Of a stretch of DNA of 64,000 bases, positions 1 through 7,985 are shown in pieces. Within the stretch, counting starts at the first letter, position 1. Every line of letters starts with the position of its first letter. Under the pieces are notes generated by a model. It did no database searches, was not told the origin of the DNA, and saw only the letters and a program-made list of their open reading frames with translations. The position numbers were made by a program, and so were the translations under genes. Source of the DNA: Frigidibacter sp037095735 (GTDB lineage: Bacteria > Pseudomonadota > Alphaproteobacteria > Rhodobacterales > Rhodobacteraceae); assembly GCF_037095735.1 (NCBI RefSeq), contig NZ_JBAWKD010000002.1:62001-126000 (forward strand), read 5' to 3'.

Positions 1-37
1 CCGATCTGCTGCAGGCGTTTGTCGTGGAGATCCAGCG

Positions 38-1099
38 TTGCCCCTCAAGCTCAGCAAACGAGGCGCGGTCTACTACCTCCGCGGCACCGTCGCAGGACAG
101 CACGTTTACGAAAGCACTCGCCTTGGCGACAAAAAGTCGGCGGAGATCTACCGTGCCCGCCGCGAAGCCGAGATCATCGAACGTGCTGCCTTTGGGCGTG
201 CGGCAACAACCACCTTCGCGGATGCCGCGCTGACCTACATGCAGGCCGGCGGCGAGGCGCGCTACCTCGGCCCGATCCTCGAGCACTTCGGTCCGCGCTT
301 CCGCCTGGCCGACATCGACAACGACGCGGTGAATCGCGCCGCAGCAGCGCTTTACCCAACGGCCGCGCCCGCCACGATCAACCGCCAGGTCGTCACGCCG
401 ATCAGCGCCGTCGTGAACATGGCTGCCGACGATGGGCTCTGCCAGCCGCGCCGCTTTCGCCGGCGCGCCGAGAAGAACGTCCGCCTGCGCTGGCTGACCC
501 CGGAAGAGGCAGAGCGCCTGCTCGCCGCCGCATCGCCGCGCGCAAAGGTCGTGATCGCCTTCCTGCTAGGCACAGGCTGCCGGGTGAATGAGGCCTTGCG
601 CCTGCAACGCGCCGACCTCCACCTCGACACCTGCGAAGCATGGGTAAGCGAGACCAAGAACGATGAGCCGCGGATGGTCAGCTTTCCGACCCGATCCCGC
701 CGCTACCTAGTGACCGCGCAGTTACCCGAGGCGGGCGCCGTGTTCAGGACGCCGAAGGGCGTCCCCTACCGCCTGAGGAACGAGGACGGGCAGGCGCTCG
801 GCGGTCAACTGAAGGCCGAGTTCGACAAAGCGTCGGATGCGGCGAAGCTACCGCGCGTCACGCCTCACGAGCTCCGCCACACCTGGGCTACGTGGTTCTA
901 TGCCCAGACCAAGGACTTCGGCGGGCTGATGGATTTTGGGGGCTGGAAGAAGGCCGACATGGCGAACCGCTATCGGAAGATCGCACCGTCAGACTTGGCC
1001 GCACGCCTCGCCAAACACGGCTGGCAATTTGGTGCAAAATCCGTGCAGGACGAAGCCGCCGGATCAGAAAACGTCAACGAAATAAGGGGAATTGGGTGA
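38..1099 (+). CDS. Tyrosine recombinase / phage-type integrase
   Basis: Site-specific recombinase of the tyrosine (lambda integrase) family, 353 aa from a TTG start. The start is supported by GGAG eight bases upstream; the frame stays open to the window edge, so an earlier start outside the window is possible. The catalytic set is visible: Arg in GTGCR (about residue 182), HELRH (His277, Arg280) and the nucleophile in ANRYRK (Tyr312). The second histidine position appears as Trp in GGWKK, a known substitution. The N-terminal part (about 1-60) looks like a small DNA-binding domain with basic and aromatic residues. The gene ends 12 bp before a truncated tRNA-Ser fragment, so it most likely belongs to an island or prophage extending left of the window and integrated at that tRNA. 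Confidence 0.93.
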   Translation: MPLKLSKRGAVYYLRGTVAGQHVYESTRLGDKKSAEIYRARREAEIIERAAFGRAATTTFADAALTYMQAGGEARYLGPILEHFGPRFRLADIDNDAVNRAAAALYPTAAPATINRQVVTPISAVVNMAADDGLCQPRRFRRRAEKNVRLRWLTPEEAERLLAAASPRAKVVIAFLLGTGCRVNEALRLQRADLHLDTCEAWVSETKNDEPRMVSFPTRSRRYLVTAQLPEAGAVFRTPKGVPYRLRNEDGQALGGQLKAEFDKASDAAKLPRVTPHELRHTWATWFYAQTKDFGGLMDFGGWKKADMANRYRKIAPSDLAARLAKHGWQFGAKSVQDEAAGSENVNEIRGIG

Positions 1100-1110
1100 C
1101 ATGTGGCGAA

Positions 1111-1151
1111 CCTTAGCAGGGGTGTGCCTTCGACCACTCGGCCACGTCTCC
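1111..1151 (-). other. Attachment-site junction: 5' fragment of tRNA-Ser(GCT)
   Basis: Read on the minus strand, this stretch is the 5' part of a serine tRNA: acceptor strand GGAGACG, D arm GCC...GGC, anticodon 5' stem CACCC and loop CTGCTAA with anticodon GCT. Identity stops two bases into the 3' anticodon stem: GGTTC is found where GGGTG would be needed. No variable arm, T arm or 3' acceptor follows. The break faces the integrase gene and the chromosome lies on the other side. This is what a recombination core at the anticodon loop leaves. The functional tRNA would have to be rebuilt at the other end of the element, outside the window. Confidence 0.72.
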
Positions 1152-1636
1152 GCCGACCCGTCTATCACCCTAAGCCACGAAGAAACAACCCTGAAACCTC
1201 TGCGACCAGAAGCCGCGACGGCAGGTTTCCAACCTGCTGAAAAGGCAGGAAAAGGCGCAGCCCGGCGCCGCCGCGCGCAGACGCGCGGCCGCGAAAGGCC
1301 AAGGCTCGGACGGCAACCGCATCGAATCTGGGACCGGCGACGGAACCGGTGCGATGGGCGAACCACGCAACACGCCTTGAAGAACGCCCGTCTTTCAACG
1401 GCCCGCCCCCCCCTGTGGCAGGAAGCCCGACGGGCGCAGCACGCGCCGCGCGCCATCCCCCCGCGCCACGCACGGGGTGACGCGGCGCGGGTCCGGTGCG
1501 GCCCGGCGGACGCCGTTGCCCCTGCCCCGGGCCCGCAGCCCTTGGCGGCGTCGCGTCCCGCAACGGCGCCCTGCTTTGGTCGCGGTCGGGCGGCTCGGCT
1601 CTTCCTTGGTTAACCGAATCATGCGCAAGCTAGGAC
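1152..1636. other. Non-coding gap with no recognised gene
   Basis: This 485-bp stretch separates the tRNA fragment from the VWA gene. Open frames here have no recognisable protein and poor codon character. One small perfect hairpin (GCAGGTT, loop TCC, AACCTGC) lies at 1221-1237. Nothing else was identified. Confidence 0.6.
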
Positions 1637-2335
1637 ATGCACAGCTTTTCGCGTCTCGTTGCCATCGGCACCGCAGTCGCCTGCGGATGCCTGATCGCCG
1701 CCCTGCCCGACCGTCCCTCGCGGGCCGCCACCCGCTGTGATGTCGCGCTGGTGCTTGCCATCGATGTCTCCGGATCGATCGACACCGGGGAATATCGCCT
1801 TCAGACCGACGGGCTTTCGCTCGCCCTCTCGGACCCCGACGTCGTCTCGGCGCTGGTTTCGGGCGGCGCGGCGGTGACGGTGATGCACTGGTCCTCGGTC
1901 TTCCAGCAGCAGGTCGTGATCCCGTGGCGGCGCGTCCAGGAACCCGCGGATGTCGAGGCGCTGGCCCGCGACGCCGCGGTCATCCCGCGCAGCTTCACCC
2001 GCTCGGACACCGCGCCGGGCGAGATGATCGCCACCCTGCCCGACCTCTTCGCCACCGCCCCCGCCTGCGCCCGCAAGGTCGCCGACATCTCGGGCGACGG
2101 CCCGGTGAACGCCGGCCGCCCGGTGCCGCCCGAAAGCAAGCGCGCGCAAGAGGCCGGGATCACCCTGAACGCCATCGCGATCGAGGATCGCGGCGGCGGC
2201 AACCCGATCACCGAATTCTACCGCCGCTACGTGATCACGCCGGACGGTTTCGTCCTGACGGCGCGCGGTCTCGGCGATTATGCGCCGGTCCTGCGCAAGA
2301 AACTCCTGCGTGAACTCGTGATTCCGACCGGGTGA
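1637..2335 (+). CDS. DUF1194 von Willebrand factor A-like exported protein
   Basis: Protein of 232 aa with an N-terminal signal peptide (hydrophobic stretch about residues 6-22, then a cleavage-like ARA region). A VWA-type domain follows: the metal-ion-dependent adhesion motif DVSGS starts at Asp43, after a hydrophobic strand. The sequence fits the DUF1194 family found across alphaproteobacteria. Members are probably periplasmic and metal-binding, but their partner is unknown. It is the first chromosomal gene after the integration junction and stands alone on this strand apart from the phosphotransferase downstream. Confidence 0.85.
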   Translation: MHSFSRLVAIGTAVACGCLIAALPDRPSRAATRCDVALVLAIDVSGSIDTGEYRLQTDGLSLALSDPDVVSALVSGGAAVTVMHWSSVFQQQVVIPWRRVQEPADVEALARDAAVIPRSFTRSDTAPGEMIATLPDLFATAPACARKVADISGDGPVNAGRPVPPESKRAQEAGITLNAIAIEDRGGGNPITEFYRRYVITPDGFVLTARGLGDYAPVLRKKLLRELVIPTG

Positions 2336-2383
2336 GGCCCGCGGGCGATTGCACTTTTCCGCGCCGTGGGTAGGGTCGCGCGC

Positions 2384-3274
2384 ATGGACCAGCTCGATCC
2401 GCTTCTGTCTCGCGTCCGCCGCGCCTTCCCCAAGTACCGGTTCGAGGCCGTGACCGCGCGGCGCGACGGGCTCGACTGTCTCGCGATCGAGATCGATCAC
2501 GACTGGATCGCCAAGATCCCCCGGCACGAGGCTGCGGCGCATCGCCTGCGGCGCGAAGCGGCCCTGCTGCCGCTGATCGCGGCGGCGGTGCCGGTGGCGG
2601 TGCCCGCGCCCAGCTACGACGACTGGCAGCCGCCGATGACGCTGCACCGGATGATCCCGGGCGTGGCGCTGACGCCGGCGCTGTACGCGCTGCTGTCCTC
2701 GCCCGAGCGCAACCGGCTGGCCACCGACCTCGCGCGCTTCCACCTCGGCATGCACCGGATGCCGTTCGAAGGGCCACGGGCCTTCGGCGCCGGCGAGGTG
2801 CCCGACCTGCTGCCCGCGGCGGTGATCCGCGCCCGGGCGATGGCCCTGTTGCCGGCCGCGATGCGCCCGCGCGCGGCGCTGGTGCTGCGCGAGATCGACG
2901 ATCTGGGCCCCGATCCGCTGGGCCAGGTCTTCGGCCATTACGACGCGCATGGCGGCAACATGGCCTGGGACCCCGACACGCGGGTGCTGAACGGGATCTT
3001 CGACTTCGCCGATGCGGGCTTCGGCGACCTGCACCGCGACTTCGTGCCCGCGGGCTTCGTCTCGCCCGACCTGTCGGAACGGCTGGTGGCGGCCTATGCC
3101 CGCGAAAGCGGCCTGCCCGTCGACCCCGAGCGGGTGCGTCTGCTGACCGCCGCGCACCGGCTGTCGGAACTGGCCGAGGCCACCGATCTTCCCGATGCGA
3201 TCCCCGGCCGGATCCGCAGCCTTGCGCAGTGGCTCAACGCGATGCCAAACGTGCCCGCAGCTCGGCGAGGATGA
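2384..3274 (+). CDS. Aminoglycoside-phosphotransferase-fold kinase
   Basis: Kinase-like protein of 296 aa from the ATG at 2384; an in-frame start at 2366 is also open. The APH-family active site is present: the catalytic loop GHYDAHGGN (Asp187, Asn192) and the metal-binding DFAD (Asp207). The family phosphorylates small hydroxylated compounds and, less often, antibiotics. The substrate cannot be read from the sequence. The 3' end overlaps the convergent ribbon-helix-helix gene by 41 bp. Confidence 0.8.
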   Translation: MDQLDPLLSRVRRAFPKYRFEAVTARRDGLDCLAIEIDHDWIAKIPRHEAAAHRLRREAALLPLIAAAVPVAVPAPSYDDWQPPMTLHRMIPGVALTPALYALLSSPERNRLATDLARFHLGMHRMPFEGPRAFGAGEVPDLLPAAVIRARAMALLPAAMRPRAALVLREIDDLGPDPLGQVFGHYDAHGGNMAWDPDTRVLNGIFDFADAGFGDLHRDFVPAGFVSPDLSERLVAAYARESGLPVDPERVRLLTAAHRLSELAEATDLPDAIPGRIRSLAQWLNAMPNVPAARRG

Positions 3275-3461
3275 ACAGCCGGATCGCGGTCGCAAGCCCG
3301 GTGTCCGGGTCGCGCCCGTCGTCGATCTGGGCCGCCAGCCCGTTGATCGTCGCGCCGCGAAGGGCCGCGATCTCGCGGAAGGCCTGCCAGAACGCATCCT
3401 CGAGCGTGACGCTGGTGCGGTGACCGTGCAGCGTCAGCGAGCGTTTGACCGGCCGGCTCAC
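3234..3461 (-). CDS. Ribbon-helix-helix domain protein
   Basis: Small protein of 75 aa starting at a GTG (3459-3461) that overlaps the stop codon of the upstream DUF4169 gene in a GTGA arrangement. This implies translational coupling. The sequence begins SRPVKRSLTLHGHRTSV, a short strand, followed by two helices (about 20-65), which fits the ribbon-helix-helix fold reported for this alphaproteobacterial family. DNA binding is likely, but targets are unknown. It is paired with DUF4169 next to fumC. Its 3' end runs into the convergent phosphotransferase gene. Confidence 0.82.
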   Translation of the reverse strand: MSRPVKRSLTLHGHRTSVTLEDAFWQAFREIAALRGATINGLAAQIDDGRDPDTGLATAIRLFILAELRARLASR

Positions 3462-3652
3462 GCGTCCTCGTCCCCGTTCGCATCGCGCTGATGACCGTCG
3501 AGCAGCGCCTGCCGGCGGGCCTCGGCGGCGGCATCCGCCGTGCGCTCGGCCTTGCTGCGGCCGAATTTCGCGGCATTGGCATCGGCGGCGCTGCGGGCGT
3601 CGCGGCGGGCCTTGTCCTTGCGGAAACGGTTGAGGTTGATCGGCTCTGCCAT
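3458..3652 (-). CDS. DUF4169 family small basic protein
   Basis: Protein of 64 aa beginning MAEPINLNRFRKDKARRD, the typical start of the DUF4169 family. It is rich in Arg, Lys and Ala and is probably a long amphipathic helix or intrinsically disordered. No enzymatic motif is seen. It overlaps the next gene by four bases and sits 12 bp downstream of the EamA exporter, so all three may be cotranscribed. Function is unknown. Confidence 0.85.
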   Translation of the reverse strand: MAEPINLNRFRKDKARRDARSAADANAAKFGRSKAERTADAAAEARRQALLDGHQRDANGDEDA

Positions 3653-3664
3653 CGGGCGCTCCGG

Positions 3665-4594
3665 TCAGGCTGCGGGGCTGGTGCCCTTGGATGCGGCCGC
3701 CCCGGCGCGAAGGCAAGTGCTTTCCGCGCGCTGGACGGCCCGGCGCTCGGACCGCACGCCGAGCCAGGTGCCGCCCAGGATCAGCGCCGCGCCGATCAGC
3801 GTGGCGGCGCCGATCGGCTCGCCCAGCAGCGCCACGGCCAAGAGGACGCCGAACAAGGGCTCGGTCCCCATCAGCAGCGTGACCCGCGTCGGGCTGGTGT
3901 GGCGCACGGCGGCGTTCTGCACGTAGAAGGCCGCGATCGTGCAGAAGAGCGACAGAAACCCGACCGCCGCCCAGAAGCTTGGCCCGGCCTGCACCGTCAG
4001 CGGCTGCCCGGACCCGAGGATCAGCACCAGCATCACCCCCGCTACCGTCACCCCCTGCACCGCCGTCAGCGCCGCCGACCCCAGCGCCCGCCCGGCCATC
4101 AGCCGCTTGGTCGCGACGACCATCACCGCCCGCAGGCAGGCCGCGCCCAGCACCAGCAGGTCGCCCGCGCCGAAGCCCGAGACCCCGCCCGCCAGCACCC
4201 CCACGCCCGCCACCGCCAGCACCGCGCCGCCGAGCACGCCCCGCGGCGGCAATCGCCCGCGCAGCCCGAACTCGAGAAACGGCGTCAGCACCACGCAGAG
4301 CGAGATCAGCAGCGCCGTGTTGCTGGCCGAGGTCATCGCGACCCCCCAGGTTTCGACCAGGAAGATCGCCGAGAGGATCGCGCCAAGCGCCGCCCCCGCC
4401 GCCAGATCGCCGCGCGCGGCCCGCCGCAGCCCGGGCGCGGCCAGCGCGCCCATGACCACCGCGGTCAGCGCGAAGCGGTAGAAGATCAGCAGCAGCACCG
4501 GCGCCTGCAACAGCGCGCCCTTGGCGACCGGATAGCTCGCGCCCCAGACCACCGCCACACCCAGGACCGCCAGATCCGCCCAGATCGCCCGCAT
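3665..4594 (-). CDS. EamA/DMT-superfamily membrane exporter
   Basis: Inner-membrane protein of 309 aa with about ten hydrophobic segments arranged as two EamA repeats (about 5-140 and 150-285). The family exports or exchanges amino acids and other metabolites by proton or sodium coupling. The substrate cannot be inferred. The start MRAIWADLAVLG leads straight into the first membrane helix. The gene lies downstream of fumC and after a strong hairpin, so it is probably expressed from its own promoter or by readthrough. Confidence 0.85.
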   Translation of the reverse strand: MRAIWADLAVLGVAVVWGASYPVAKGALLQAPVLLLIFYRFALTAVVMGALAAPGLRRAARGDLAAGAALGAILSAIFLVETWGVAMTSASNTALLISLCVVLTPFLEFGLRGRLPPRGVLGGAVLAVAGVGVLAGGVSGFGAGDLLVLGAACLRAVMVVATKRLMAGRALGSAALTAVQGVTVAGVMLVLILGSGQPLTVQAGPSFWAAVGFLSLFCTIAAFYVQNAAVRHTSPTRVTLLMGTEPLFGVLLAVALLGEPIGAATLIGAALILGGTWLGVRSERRAVQRAESTCLRAGAAASKGTSPAA

Positions 4595-4615
4595 CGAAGC
4601 CCCCCGTCATGACAA

Positions 4616-4639
4616 CGGCCGCGGAAAACTCCGCGGCCG
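4616..4639 (-). terminator. Hairpin downstream of fumC
   Basis: Perfect 10-bp stem (CGGCCGCGGA with TCCGCGGCCG) closing an AAAC loop, 26 bp after the fumC stop. On the fumC strand it is followed by a short T-containing stretch rather than a full T run. A transcription terminator is the most likely role. Confidence 0.7.
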
Positions 4640-4664
4640 CCGTGGTTCCAAACTCAGGAAAGGA

Positions 4665-6059
4665 TCAGTCCTCGGGGCCGACCATCAGCTCCGGGCGCAC
4701 GATGCGGTCGAAGGTCTCGGCATCCACGAAGCCGAGCGCGATCGCCTCTTCCTTCAGCGTGGTGCCGTTCTTGTGCGCGGTCTTGGCGACCTTGGTGGCG
4801 TTGTCATAGCCGATGGTCGGCGCCAGCGCCGTCACCAGCATCAGCGATTCCTTCATCAGCTTGTCGATCCGCGCCACGTTGGCCTGGGTGCCGACCACCA
4901 TGTTGTCGGTGAAGCTGCCCGCCGCGTCGCCCAAGAGCTGCATCGACTGCAGCACGTTGTAGGACATCATCGGGTTGTAGACGTTCAGCTCGAAATGACC
5001 CTGCGAGCCGGCGAAGCCCACCGCCGCGTCATTGCCCATGACATGGGCGCAGACCATGGTCAGCGCCTCGGCCTGGGTCGGGTTGACCTTGCCCGGCATG
5101 ATCGACGAGCCGGGCTCGTTCTCCGGCAGGATCAGCTCGCCCAGACCCGAACGGGGGCCAGAGCCCAGCAGACGCAGGTCGTTCGCGATCTTGAAGAGCG
5201 AGCCCGCGACCGTCTTCAGCGCGCCCGAGAACATGACCATCGCGTCATGGGCGGCCAGCGCCTCGAACTTGTTCGGGGCGGTGACGAAGGGCAGACCGGT
5301 GATCTCGGCGATCTTCGCCGCGATCGCCACGTCCCAGCCCTTCTTGGTGTTCAGGCCGGTGCCGACGGCGGTGCCGCCCTGCGCAAGCTCGTAGATCGCC
5401 GGCAGGCACATCTCGACGCGCTTGATGCCGTTCTCGACCTGCTTGGCGTAGCCGCCGAATTCCTGGCCCAGCGTCAAGGGCGTCGCATCCTGAGTATGGG
5501 TGCGGCCGATCTTGATGATGTCCTTGAACTCTTCCGACTTCGCCGCCAGCGCCTTGTGCAGCTTGGTCAGGCCCGGGATCAGCACGTCACGCGCCATCAT
5601 GCCGATGGCGACATGCATCGCGGTCGGGAAGGTGTCGTTCGACGACTGGCCCATGTTGCAATGGTCGTTCGGGTGCACCGGCTTCTTCGAGCCCATGACG
5701 CCGCCCAGGATCTCGATCGCGCGGTTCGAGACGACCTCGTTCGCGTTCATGTTCGACTGGGTGCCCGAGCCGGTCTGCCAGACCACCAGCGGGAAGTTGT
5801 CGTCGAACTTGCCGGCGACGACCTCACCCGCGGCCTGCACCATGGCGCGGCCCAGCGTCGCGTCCAGCGCGCCGGTGGCCATGTTGCACTCGGCCGCGGC
5901 CTGCTTGATCACGCCCAGCGCGCGGACGATCGCCACGGGCTGCTTTTCCCAGCCGATCGGGAAGTTGATGATCGAGCGCTGGGTCTGCGCGCCCCAGTAC
6001 TTGTCGGCAGGAACTTCGAGCGGGCCGAAGCTGTCGGTTTCGGTGCGGGTCGCGGTCAT
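4665..6059 (-). CDS. fumC: Fumarate hydratase, class II
   Basis: Cytoplasmic TCA-cycle enzyme interconverting fumarate and L-malate, 464 aa, the usual length. The start at 6059 (MTATRTETDSFGPLEVP) matches the conserved N-terminus; the frame remains open upstream but that extension looks non-coding. The fumarase/aspartase signature GSSIMPGKVN is at about residues 317-326. GSGTQSNMN and the THTQDATP region (substrate-binding histidine) are also present. This is the iron-free, heat-stable class. The gene lies just downstream of sspB on the same strand. Confidence 0.97.
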   Translation of the reverse strand: MTATRTETDSFGPLEVPADKYWGAQTQRSIINFPIGWEKQPVAIVRALGVIKQAAAECNMATGALDATLGRAMVQAAGEVVAGKFDDNFPLVVWQTGSGTQSNMNANEVVSNRAIEILGGVMGSKKPVHPNDHCNMGQSSNDTFPTAMHVAIGMMARDVLIPGLTKLHKALAAKSEEFKDIIKIGRTHTQDATPLTLGQEFGGYAKQVENGIKRVEMCLPAIYELAQGGTAVGTGLNTKKGWDVAIAAKIAEITGLPFVTAPNKFEALAAHDAMVMFSGALKTVAGSLFKIANDLRLLGSGPRSGLGELILPENEPGSSIMPGKVNPTQAEALTMVCAHVMGNDAAVGFAGSQGHFELNVYNPMMSYNVLQSMQLLGDAAGSFTDNMVVGTQANVARIDKLMKESLMLVTALAPTIGYDNATKVAKTAHKNGTTLKEEAIALGFVDAETFDRIVRPELMVGPED

Positions 6060-6166
6060 GGGCCTGTGCCTCCCGGATGCTGTTCGGCACCGGGAATAGG
6101 AAAATCCGCGCGGCTTTGCAATCGGCATGCAGCGGCATACCGACGCTAACATCTCTCAGATGCGGG

Positions 6167-6610
6167 TCATTTCCGCCAGGTGTCCAGACGCACGACCTCG
6201 GCGTCCTGCTTGGGCGCCGGCGGCGGGTCGTCATCCTCGTCCTCGTCCTCATCGCTTTCCTGCGTCTCGAAGCGCAGGCCGAACTCGACGGACGGATCGA
6301 CGAAGGTGCGGATCGCGTCGAAGGGGATGTAGAGCGGCTCGGGGTTGTCACCGAAGTTCAGCGTCACCGCGAAGCCCGCGTCATCGACGGCGAGGTTGTC
6401 GAACCAGTGCTGCATGACCACGGTCATCTCGTCGGGATAGCGGTCGCGCAGCCAGTCGGCCAGCTCGGCATCCTCGTGCGAGGTGTCGAAGGTGATGAAG
6501 AAGTGGTGCTGGCCCGGCAGCCCGTTCTGCGCGACATCCTCGAGAACCTCCTGAATCAGGGCGCGGAGCGCCTTGTGCATGAGGTTTCCGTAATCGATGC
6601 TGCGCGCCAT
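6167..6610 (-). CDS. sspB: SspB-family ClpXP adaptor
   Basis: Protein of 147 aa. The N-terminal domain (about 1-110) contains the family features GLPGQHHFFITFDT and LYIPFDAI, the fold that holds ssrA-tagged or other substrates. A very acidic linker (DEDEDEDD region) leads to a short C-terminal segment, VVRLDTWRK, that resembles the ClpX-docking tail of SspB proteins. The role is delivery of proteins to ClpXP. It lies 107 bp upstream of fumC on the same strand. Confidence 0.9.
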   Translation of the reverse strand: MARSIDYGNLMHKALRALIQEVLEDVAQNGLPGQHHFFITFDTSHEDAELADWLRDRYPDEMTVVMQHWFDNLAVDDAGFAVTLNFGDNPEPLYIPFDAIRTFVDPSVEFGLRFETQESDEDEDEDDDPPPAPKQDAEVVRLDTWRK

Positions 6611-6694
6611 GGTTCCAACTTCCCGGGTCCGGTCTTTGGGCCGAGCATAGGGAATTTGGAGCCGATGAAAAGTGCCGCCTTACGGCGGATCTTC

Positions 6695-7936
6695 TCAACC
6701 GAGAGCGGCAAGGACCAGCCCTGCCAGCGCCGAGCCCGCCAGCACCGGCATCAGCGAAACGTGCAGGCGCAGCAGCGCAAGCGCCGCCCCCGCCGCGATC
6801 ACCCCCGCGCGCCAGTCGAAGGCGGCAAGGTCCGGCAGCGGCAGCGCCAGCGGCCCGTCGCCCGGGGGGCCGAACAGCAGGTGCAGCGCGAAGATCAGCG
6901 CGAGGTTCGCGATCACGCCGACGACGGCGGCGCTGATGCCCGCCAGCGCGCCCGCAAGCCGCGGCCGGCCGACGATGCGGTCGAGATGCGGCGCGGCGGC
7001 GAAGATGAAGAGGAACGAGGGCAGGAAGGTGACCCACAGCACCAGCCCCGCCGCGGCCAGCCCCAGCCCCCAGCCGCCCTGCCCGTACCCCGCGAGGAAG
7101 CCCACGAATTCCGTCACCAGGATCAGCGGTCCGGGCGTGGTCTCGGCCAGGCCCAGCGCGTCGATCATCTGGCCGGTGGTGACCCAGCCGCGGCCCACCG
7201 CCAGCTCGTCCACCATCCAGGCCAGAAGCGCATAGGCCCCGCCGAAGGACAGGACCGCGAGCCGAGCGAAGAACGTGCCGATCTCCAGAAGCACGCCCCC
7301 GCCCGCAAGCCACAGCGCGGCCAGCGGCGCGAGCCACAGGACAAGGCAGGCCAGCGTCGCGCGATGGGTCGGGGCCGCGGCCCCGGGCCGGGGCGCGACG
7401 GGGGCGGAGTTCGACAGCGCCAGCGTCCCGGCCAGCGCCGCCGCCGCCAGCACCAGCGGGAACGGCAGCCCGAAGACGAAGAGCGCCGCGAAGGCCGCCA
7501 GCGCGATCACCCGCGCCGCCCGCGTCTTCAAGGCCTTGCGCGCGACGCGCAGAAGCGCCTCGATCACGACGGCGACCACCGCGGCCTTCACCCCCAGAAA
7601 CAGCCCCGCCACCCAGCCAAGCCCGCCCCAGGCGACATAGGCCGCGGCCAGCGCAAGGATCAGCACCGCGCCCGGCAGCACGAAGAGCCCGCCCGCGATC
7701 CAGCCGCCCGCGACGCCGCCGCGCCGCCAGCCGGCCCAGGTCGCGACCTGCATCGCCTCGGGCCCCGGCAACAGCATGCACAGCGACAGCGCCGAGAGGT
7801 ATTCGGCCTCTGAGAACCAGCGCCGCTCCTCGACCAGTTCGCGGTGCATCAGCGCGATCTGTGCGGCCGGCCCCCCGAACGAGGCGCAGCCGATGCGCAG
7901 GAACACCCTTGTGATTTCGCTCAGGCGGGTCTGCAT
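6695..7936 (-). CDS. chrA: Chromate transporter, long-chain CHR family
   Basis: Inner-membrane protein of 413 aa formed by two homologous CHR domains (about 8-190 and 210-400). Typical motifs are FGGPAAQIALMH in the first half and SFGGAYALLAWM in the second, each preceding a membrane segment; PGPEAMQ and TPGPLILV follow. The family exports chromate and sometimes contributes to sulfate handling. No chrB-type regulator is next to it, so the physiological role may be wider than chromate resistance. Confidence 0.93.
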   Translation of the reverse strand: MQTRLSEITRVFLRIGCASFGGPAAQIALMHRELVEERRWFSEAEYLSALSLCMLLPGPEAMQVATWAGWRRGGVAGGWIAGGLFVLPGAVLILALAAAYVAWGGLGWVAGLFLGVKAAVVAVVIEALLRVARKALKTRAARVIALAAFAALFVFGLPFPLVLAAAALAGTLALSNSAPVAPRPGAAAPTHRATLACLVLWLAPLAALWLAGGGVLLEIGTFFARLAVLSFGGAYALLAWMVDELAVGRGWVTTGQMIDALGLAETTPGPLILVTEFVGFLAGYGQGGWGLGLAAAGLVLWVTFLPSFLFIFAAAPHLDRIVGRPRLAGALAGISAAVVGVIANLALIFALHLLFGPPGDGPLALPLPDLAAFDWRAGVIAAGAALALLRLHVSLMPVLAGSALAGLVLAALG

Positions 7937-7985
7937 CCGGGGCTCCTGTCGTGGCTCCCGCGCCTTCTGGCGGCGGCAGGTGACG

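Noticed and set aside
1111..1151. Complete functional tRNA-Ser
   Set aside because: Only the acceptor 5' strand, D arm and anticodon loop are present; the 3' anticodon stem, variable arm, T arm and acceptor 3' strand are missing.
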